From Nocardia brasiliensis IFM 10847 (GTDB lineage Bacteria; Actinomycetota; Actinomycetes; Mycobacteriales; Mycobacteriaceae), in assembly GCF_000710915.1 (NCBI RefSeq), contig NZ_BAUA01000066.1, positions 1 through 43,133 of the forward strand: a stretch of DNA of 43,133 nt, written 5' to 3'. The translations under genes and the position numbers were made by a program. Shown in pieces: positions 38,906 to 43,133 of this stretch. Positions within the stretch are counted from its first letter, which is position 1. Each line of letters begins with the position of its first letter. Below the pieces are notes generated by a model. It saw nothing but the letters and a program-made list of their open reading frames with translations, was not told where the DNA came from and did no database searches.

Positions 38906-39469
38906 CTATCGGAGCAATCGGTTGATGATGATGGCTGCGGCGGTGTTGTCCGCAGGCTCGCCGGTGATGTAGTCACGATAGTAAAAGGATTCGCTGACCC
39001 GAACGATCGCGTAGGCGAGGGTGTGTACATCGATATCGGCGGGCTCACCGATTTCGGTGACGATCAACTCGGCGATGGCGTCGATGAACCGTTCCTGGAC
39101 CACACCGTGTTTCGAGGTCAGTACGCGCATCGCGACGTCGGTGTGTTCGGCTAGAAACGTCCGCATCGATGAGCGGGCAGCGCTGGTCTGCATCAAGCCC
39201 TGCACCGTGTCCGCGATGCCGGCGGCGCCTCGGCCTCGATTCTTCTTCCGCAGTTTCGCGAGATCCGCGGCGGCGCGCCGCCAGACGACCTCGCCGAGCA
39301 GCCGGTCGCGATCGCGATAATGGCGATACAGCGTCGCACGACTCACCCCGGTGACGGTCGCGAGTTTGCGGACATCGATCCAGCCCTCGCCGATGAACAT
39401 CTCCGTAGCGGCGATCAATACCGGATCGTCGGGCGCGATCGCGGGCGACTCCGCTTCGTGCAACACCAT
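38906..39469 (-). CDS. TetR-family regulator, QsdR-like
   Basis: 187 residues from the ATG at 39469 (MVLHEAESP); the in-frame extension to 39511 is not needed. The N-terminal helix-turn-helix reads ATEMFIGEGWIDVRKLATVTGVSRATLYRHYRDRDRLLGEVVW, where the IDV..LA...GVSRATLYR..G.RD.LL.EV.W pattern recalls QsdR, the regulator of a Rhodococcus AHL/gamma-lactone catabolic operon. The C-terminal part (about 75-187) is the usual ligand-binding helical domain. It diverges from the alpha/beta hydrolase gene, its most likely target, and converges on the terpene cyclase. Confidence 0.85.
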   Translation of the reverse strand: MVLHEAESPAIAPDDPVLIAATEMFIGEGWIDVRKLATVTGVSRATLYRHYRDRDRLLGEVVWRRAAADLAKLRKKNRGRGAAGIADTVQGLMQTSAARSSMRTFLAEHTDVAMRVLTSKHGVVQERFIDAIAELIVTEIGEPADIDVHTLAYAIVRVSESFYYRDYITGEPADNTAAAIIINRLLR

Positions 39470-39667
39470 GGGCAAAGTGTCGCACGAACCGCTCCGAGCT
39501 CGTCGAAACACATTGCCTCTGGTGGCTCACATGGACATCTCTTGTCGTGTGCGTCAACCTCGTCGATGCTCGCCGGTGGGAGTTCGGTGCAGGTAATCCG
39601 GTTTTGGGAACCGTCGGCGATCGGTACTCTCGTCCAGGATTCGACCGGACGGGACAAGGAGTAGCGG

Positions 39668-40432
39668 GTGCCCATCGCACGCAGTAACGGACACAAGATC
39701 GCCTTCGAGGTGGTCGGCGACGGTCCGCCGGTGGTGTTGCATCCGGGCATGTTCCAGGTCGGGGCGCACTGGGCGACGGCGGGGTACACCTCGGTCCTCG
39801 CGGCCGGCCACACCGTGATCACAGTCGATCCGCTGGGCCTCGGCGCGAGCGATGCGCCCGGCGAGACGGCGGACTACACGTTGACGCGGCGGGTCGACTA
39901 CATCACCGCTGTGCTCGACGAGGTCGGCGTCGACCGCGCCGCCTTCTGGGGTTACTCGCTGGGCGCGCTGACCGGTTACGCCGTGGCCGTGCACGCCCCC
40001 GAGCGGCTCACCCGGTTGGTCGCGGGCGCGTTCGACCCCATCGACGGGTTCGGCTCGGCGCTCGCGCTGATGCGCGGTCAGCTCGAACTGCCCGACGACG
40101 CGGACCTGTACCCGCTGATCGAGCAGGGTTCGCTGGCCGATCCCGGTCTCGCGGCAGTGATCGAGGCGGCGGAGCCGGCGGCGCTGCGCGCCAACTACAC
40201 CGCGTTCTCCCGGGAGCCCGGCTTGAAGGACCGCCTCGCGGAGTCGGACGTGCCGATGCTCATGTACGCGGGCACCGAGGACATCTGGTTCGAGCCCATG
40301 CGGACCTTTGCCGCCCAAACCGGCACGCCGTTCTGGGCGTTGCCCGCGCACGACCACGTGGCGTGCTGGAACAACGCGGCCGAGGTGCTGAGCCAGGTGG
40401 CACCCTTCCTGGCCGGAGATCGCCGGGTCTGA
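39668..40432 (+). CDS. Alpha/beta hydrolase
   Basis: 254 residues from a GTG behind AAGGAG. The fold begins GHKIAFEVVGDGPPVVLHPG; the nucleophile elbow is Ser97 in WGYSLGAL, an acidic residue is in YAGTEDIWFEP, and the catalytic His is in LPAHDHVACW (228-230). There is no signal peptide, so it is cytoplasmic. Esterases, lactonases and C-C hydrolases share these motifs, and the substrate is not decidable. The QsdR-like regulator divergent to it suggests a small-lactone or ester metabolite. A hairpin overlaps the stop, so it is probably not cotranscribed with ilvD. Confidence 0.85.
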   Translation: MPIARSNGHKIAFEVVGDGPPVVLHPGMFQVGAHWATAGYTSVLAAGHTVITVDPLGLGASDAPGETADYTLTRRVDYITAVLDEVGVDRAAFWGYSLGALTGYAVAVHAPERLTRLVAGAFDPIDGFGSALALMRGQLELPDDADLYPLIEQGSLADPGLAAVIEAAEPAALRANYTAFSREPGLKDRLAESDVPMLMYAGTEDIWFEPMRTFAAQTGTPFWALPAHDHVACWNNAAEVLSQVAPFLAGDRRV

Positions 40433-40454
40433 GGACCCGCCGGGCGTGCCCGGC
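40424..40454 (+). terminator. Paired hairpins at the end of the hydrolase gene
   Basis: CGGGTC (40424-40429) with GACCCG (40434-40439), followed by GCCGGGC (40439-40445) and GCCCGGC (40448-40454). Two GC-rich dyads overlap the stop codon and precede ilvD by 37 bp. They probably terminate or attenuate transcription. Confidence 0.4.
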
Positions 40455-40490
40455 GCAGGATCCGCGGCGGGCGGAGGATGATGGACCATC

Positions 40491-42197
40491 GTGCCCACTG
40501 ATCCGAACACGCCCGATATCAAGCCCCGCAGCCGCGACGTCACCGACGGCCTCGAGAAGACCGCCGCCCGTGGCATGCTGCGCGCGGTCGGCATGGGAGA
40601 CGCGGACTGGGGGAAATCCCAGATCGGCGTCGCCTCCTCGTGGAACGAGATCACGCCGTGCAACCTCTCGCTGGACCGGCTGGCCAAGGCGAGCAAGGAG
40701 GGCGTCTTCGCGGGCGGCGGCTACCCGATGGAGTTCGGCACCATCTCGGTGTCGGACGGCATCTCGATGGGCCACGAGGGCATGCACTTCTCGCTGGTGT
40801 CGCGGGAGGTGATCGCCGACAGCGTCGAGACGGTGATGCAGGCCGAGCGACTCGACGGCTCGGTACTGCTGGCCGGCTGTGATAAATCGCTGCCCGGCAT
40901 GCTGATGGCGGCCGCGCGTTTGAATCTGGCGAGCGTGTTCCTGTACGCGGGCTCGATCCTGCCCGGTATCGCCAAGCTGTCCGACGGCAGCGAGCGCGAG
41001 GTGACGATCATCGACGCCTTCGAGGCGGTCGGCGCGTGCTCGCGCGGACTGATGAGCCGGGCCGACGTGGACGCCATCGAGCGGGCCATCTGCCCGGGCG
41101 AGGGTGCGTGCGGCGGGATGTACACCGCCAACACCATGGCCAGTGCCGCCGAGGCGATGGGCATGTCGCTGCCCGGCAGCGCCGCCCCACCCGCGACCGA
41201 CCGGCGCCGCGACGGATACGCGCGACGCAGCGGAGAAGCGGTTGTCGAGTTGCTCCGGCGCGGCATCACCACTGCCGACATTCTCACCAAGGAGGCGTTC
41301 GAGAACGCGATCGCCGTGGTGATGGCCTTCGGCGGTTCCACCAATGCCGTGCTGCATCTGCTGGCGATCGCGCACGACGCGCGGGTCGATCTGACCCTGG
41401 AGGATTTCGCCCGGGTCGGTCGCCGGGTGCCGCATCTGGCGGACGTGAAACCGTTCGGCAAGCATGTGATGACCGACGTGGACCGCATCGGCGGCGTGCC
41501 GGTGATGATGAAGGCGTTGCTGGATGCCGGTCTGCTGCACGGGGATTGCCTCACCGTCACCGGCCGGACGGTGGCGCAGAACCTGGCCGAGATCGCGCCG
41601 CCGGACCCGGACGGCAAGGTGGTGCGGGCGATGCGGGCCCCGATCCATCCGACCGGCGGCATCACCATCCTGCACGGCTCGCTCGCGCCCGGCGGCGCCG
41701 TGGTGAAGTCGGCGGGTTTCGACTCCGACGTATTCACCGGCACCGCAAGGGTTTTCGACCGGGAGCGGGCGGCGATGGACGCACTCGAGGACGGCACGAT
41801 CACCGCGGGCGACGTGGTGGTCATCCGCTACGAGGGGCCCAAGGGCGGGCCCGGCATGCGCGAGATGCTCGCCATCACCGCCGCGATCAAGGGCGCTGGG
41901 CTCGGCAAAGACGTGCTGCTGCTCACCGACGGCCGATTCTCCGGCGGCACCACCGGTTTGTGCGTGGGCCACGTGGCGCCCGAAGCGGTGGACGGCGGGC
42001 CGATCGCGTACGTCCGGGACGGGGATCAGATCCGCCTCGATGTCGGCGCGGGCACGCTCGATCTGTTGGTCGACGCCGCGGACCTCGAACAGCGCCAGAT
42101 CGGGTGGGAACCGTTGCCGCCCCGCTATACCCGCGGTGTGCTCGCCAAGTACTCGAAGCTGGTCGGGTCGGCGTCGTTCGGCGCGGTCTGCGACTGA
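40491..42197 (+). CDS. ilvD: Dihydroxy-acid dehydratase
   Basis: 568 residues from a GTG. IlvD/Edd family landmarks are present: [32 protein letters not shown], cluster Cys in [15 protein letters not shown] and in [47 protein letters not shown] and [16 protein letters not shown]. The enzyme dehydrates 2,3-dihydroxyisovalerate and 2,3-dihydroxy-3-methylvalerate to the 2-oxo acids of valine/isoleucine synthesis using an iron-sulfur cluster. It stands alone here, and a strong terminator follows. Confidence 0.96.
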   Translation: MPTDPNTPDIKPRSRDVTDGLEKTAARGMLRAVGMGDADWGKSQIGVASSWNEITPCNLSLDRLAKASKEGVFAGGGYPMEFGTISVSDGISMGHEGMHFSLVSREVIADSVETVMQAERLDGSVLLAGCDKSLPGMLMAAARLNLASVFLYAGSILPGIAKLSDGSEREVTIIDAFEAVGACSRGLMSRADVDAIERAICPGEGACGGMYTANTMASAAEAMGMSLPGSAAPPATDRRRDGYARRSGEAVVELLRRGITTADILTKEAFENAIAVVMAFGGSTNAVLHLLAIAHDARVDLTLEDFARVGRRVPHLADVKPFGKHVMTDVDRIGGVPVMMKALLDAGLLHGDCLTVTGRTVAQNLAEIAPPDPDGKVVRAMRAPIHPTGGITILHGSLAPGGAVVKSAGFDSDVFTGTARVFDRERAAMDALEDGTITAGDVVVIRYEGPKGGPGMREMLAITAAIKGAGLGKDVLLLTDGRFSGGTTGLCVGHVAPEAVDGGPIAYVRDGDQIRLDVGAGTLDLLVDAADLEQRQIGWEPLPPRYTRGVLAKYSKLVGSASFGAVCD

Positions 42198-42204
42198 GGC
42201 GTCG

Positions 42205-42233
42205 CGCTCGGCGCGCAAGCACCGCGCCGAGCG
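42205..42233. terminator. Bidirectional terminator between ilvD and the PAP2 gene
   Basis: CGCTCGGCGCG (42205-42215), loop CAAGCAC, CGCGCCGAGCG (42223-42233): a perfect 11-bp stem between two convergent stop codons. Confidence 0.8.
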
Positions 42234-42242
42234 TCCCGCGGC

Positions 42243-43133
42243 TCAGCGAATGGCGTAGTCCGCCACCTGTTCTCGATCGCCGGCGAACCAGGTCGTGTAG
42301 AACGTGTACACCACCGCGGCGAACGCGGCGAGGACGGCCAGACCGAACGGGACCGGGTGCGTCGCCATCGGCAGGGCCAGATAGCGGATGCACAGCAGCA
42401 GCACCGTGAAGGTGCCGACGCCCAGCGCGACCATGCGCACGCGGTACCGGTCCCAGCCGCGATCCGGTTCGCGCAGCACCGATTCGATGGTCAGGCACAG
42501 TGTCGCACCGATGATCAGATCGATGCCGTAGTGCGCGCCGAGGCCAAGGGTCGCGATCAGCGTGCACACCAGCCAGAAGGTGCCGCCCCAGCGCAGCCAG
42601 CGTGGGCCCCGGCGCGAGTGGATGAACAGCGACAGCGCCCACGCCGTGTGCAGTGACGGCATGCAGTTGCGCGGCGTGATCCCGTCGAACGGCATGGAGC
42701 CGACCGAAGCGGGCACCGGCGGCACGATATCGGGCCAGACGTTCGCCAATTCCATGCCGTGGCCCCATGATCCGAACGCGAGGATGGGGCCGACGACGGG
42801 GAACACCACATAGAAGATCGGCCCGATCAACCCGAGCGCCAAGAATGTGCGCACCAGATGGTGCCGCGGCCACGCGCCGGTGGTCACCCCGCGCAACTGC
42901 CAGATGGCGACGACGATGGCCGCGGCGGGCAGCTCGAAGTACACCCAGCGCACAATGCCGAGCGGGATCGGGCCCGCCACGTCGAGGGCGTGGCCGACCA
43001 GCCAGGAGGGGCTGCCGAGCGCCCGATCCGCAAGTTGCACATAGGGATCGAGCACCTGCGGGCAGGCCCACGCGGTGACGTCCAGCCAGATCTCGCCGAC
43101 CTTGGTCGCGAGGATCAGCAGCGCGCCGAGCGC
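42243..43133 (-). CDS. PAP2-superfamily membrane phosphatase/phosphotransferase (5' end outside window)
   Basis: 296 codons are visible. The frame stays open to the window edge and upstream residues (ALGALLILATKVGEIWLDVTAW) continue a membrane segment, so the internal GTG at 43055 is not the true start. Several helices are followed by the active-site motifs CMPSLHTAWALSLF (PSxH) and GLGAHYGIDLIIGA (HYxxD). This is the PAP2_3 arrangement found in inositol-phosphotransferase and lipid phosphatase relatives. It should act on lipid phosphates at the outer face of the plasma membrane; the substrate is unknown. Alone on this strand after the ilvD terminator. Confidence 0.85.
   Translation of the reverse strand, partial: ALGALLILATKVGEIWLDVTAWACPQVLDPYVQLADRALGSPSWLVGHALDVAGPIPLGIVRWVYFELPAAAIVVAIWQLRGVTTGAWPRHHLVRTFLALGLIGPIFYVVFPVVGPILAFGSWGHGMELANVWPDIVPPVPASVGSMPFDGITPRNCMPSLHTAWALSLFIHSRRGPRWLRWGGTFWLVCTLIATLGLGAHYGIDLIIGATLCLTIESVLREPDRGWDRYRVRMVALGVGTFTVLLLCIRYLALPMATHPVPFGLAVLAAFAAVVYTFYTTWFAGDREQVADYAIR

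Noticed and set aside
1..43133. CRISPR arrays, insertion sequences, prophage genes, tRNA or rRNA genes
   Set aside because: No regularly spaced repeats, transposase motifs, phage structural genes or tRNA cloverleaf/CCA ends were seen on either strand by reading; a dedicated scan (tRNAscan-SE, CRISPR finder) would settle it.

Overview
The window is very GC-rich, densely coded actinobacterial DNA. The gene content points to the mycolic-acid-bearing Corynebacteriales, most likely Nocardia. The evidence is a fused HadA/HadB-type dehydratase, an Rv1819c-like ABC exporter-fold importer, a BioQ-type operator on the biotin-uptake operon, a fatty-acyl-AMP-ligase megasynthase, a cutinase-family protein and a 2-methylisoborneol-synthase-like terpene cyclase. 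I see no rRNA, tRNA, CRISPR array, transposase or phage gene. Family assignments rest on motifs recognised by eye; no database search was possible.

Layout. 1-6.6 kb: a ThDP-dependent enzyme (3' end outside the window) divergent from its probable LysR regulator; an XRE-cupin regulator divergent from a Cmx-like MFS exporter across a perfect 14-bp inverted repeat; an Rv1819c/BacA-like ABC transporter; a DUF2277 protein. 6.64-12.2 kb: a tightly coupled operon behind a BioQ-like box: bioY, acyl-CoA-ligase-like, thiolase-like, bioM, bioN, second acyl-CoA-ligase-like gene. 12.2-14.5 kb: small membrane protein, AraC regulator, HadA/HadB fusion. 14.8-21.9 kb: exported enzymes (M1 peptidase, Tat lactonase, cutinase with a very large insertion), an E. 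coli-type arginyl-tRNA synthetase and a 61-residue Ser/Gly-rich protein.

21.9-30.6 kb (all minus strand) is a complete trans-4-hydroxy-L-proline catabolic locus: 2-epimerase, three-subunit D-hydroxyproline dehydrogenase (two flavoproteins and a small [2Fe-2S] subunit), pyrroline-4-hydroxy-2-carboxylate deaminase, alpha-ketoglutarate-semialdehyde dehydrogenase (frameshifted near its N-terminus as read here), APC-type permease and GntR regulator. A 32-codon micro-ORF is coupled by ATGA and GTGA overlaps inside the operon. Just upstream, 30.8-30.9 kb encodes a 22-residue amphipathic peptide with a strong ribosome binding site and its own 14-bp-stem terminator.

31.3-38.9 kb is the most unusual part. 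A single 1429-residue protein carries FAAL, acyl carrier protein, MupA-like flavin monooxygenase and PLP alpha-oxoamine synthase domains. It should load a fatty acid, oxidise it on the carrier and release it by decarboxylative condensation with an amino acid as a sphingoid-like amino ketone. It is flanked by an aldehyde dehydrogenase with an altered catalytic base and by a divergent terpene cyclase without its usual methyltransferase and encapsulin partners. The right end holds a TetR (QsdR-like) regulator, an alpha/beta hydrolase, ilvD and a PAP2 membrane phosphatase cut by the window edge.

Start codons were reassigned wherever a ribosome binding site or family alignment argued against the longest reading frame. 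Two apparent single-base frameshifts (positions 53-58 and about 29590-29610) lie in G/C runs and may be sequencing errors or real lesions.
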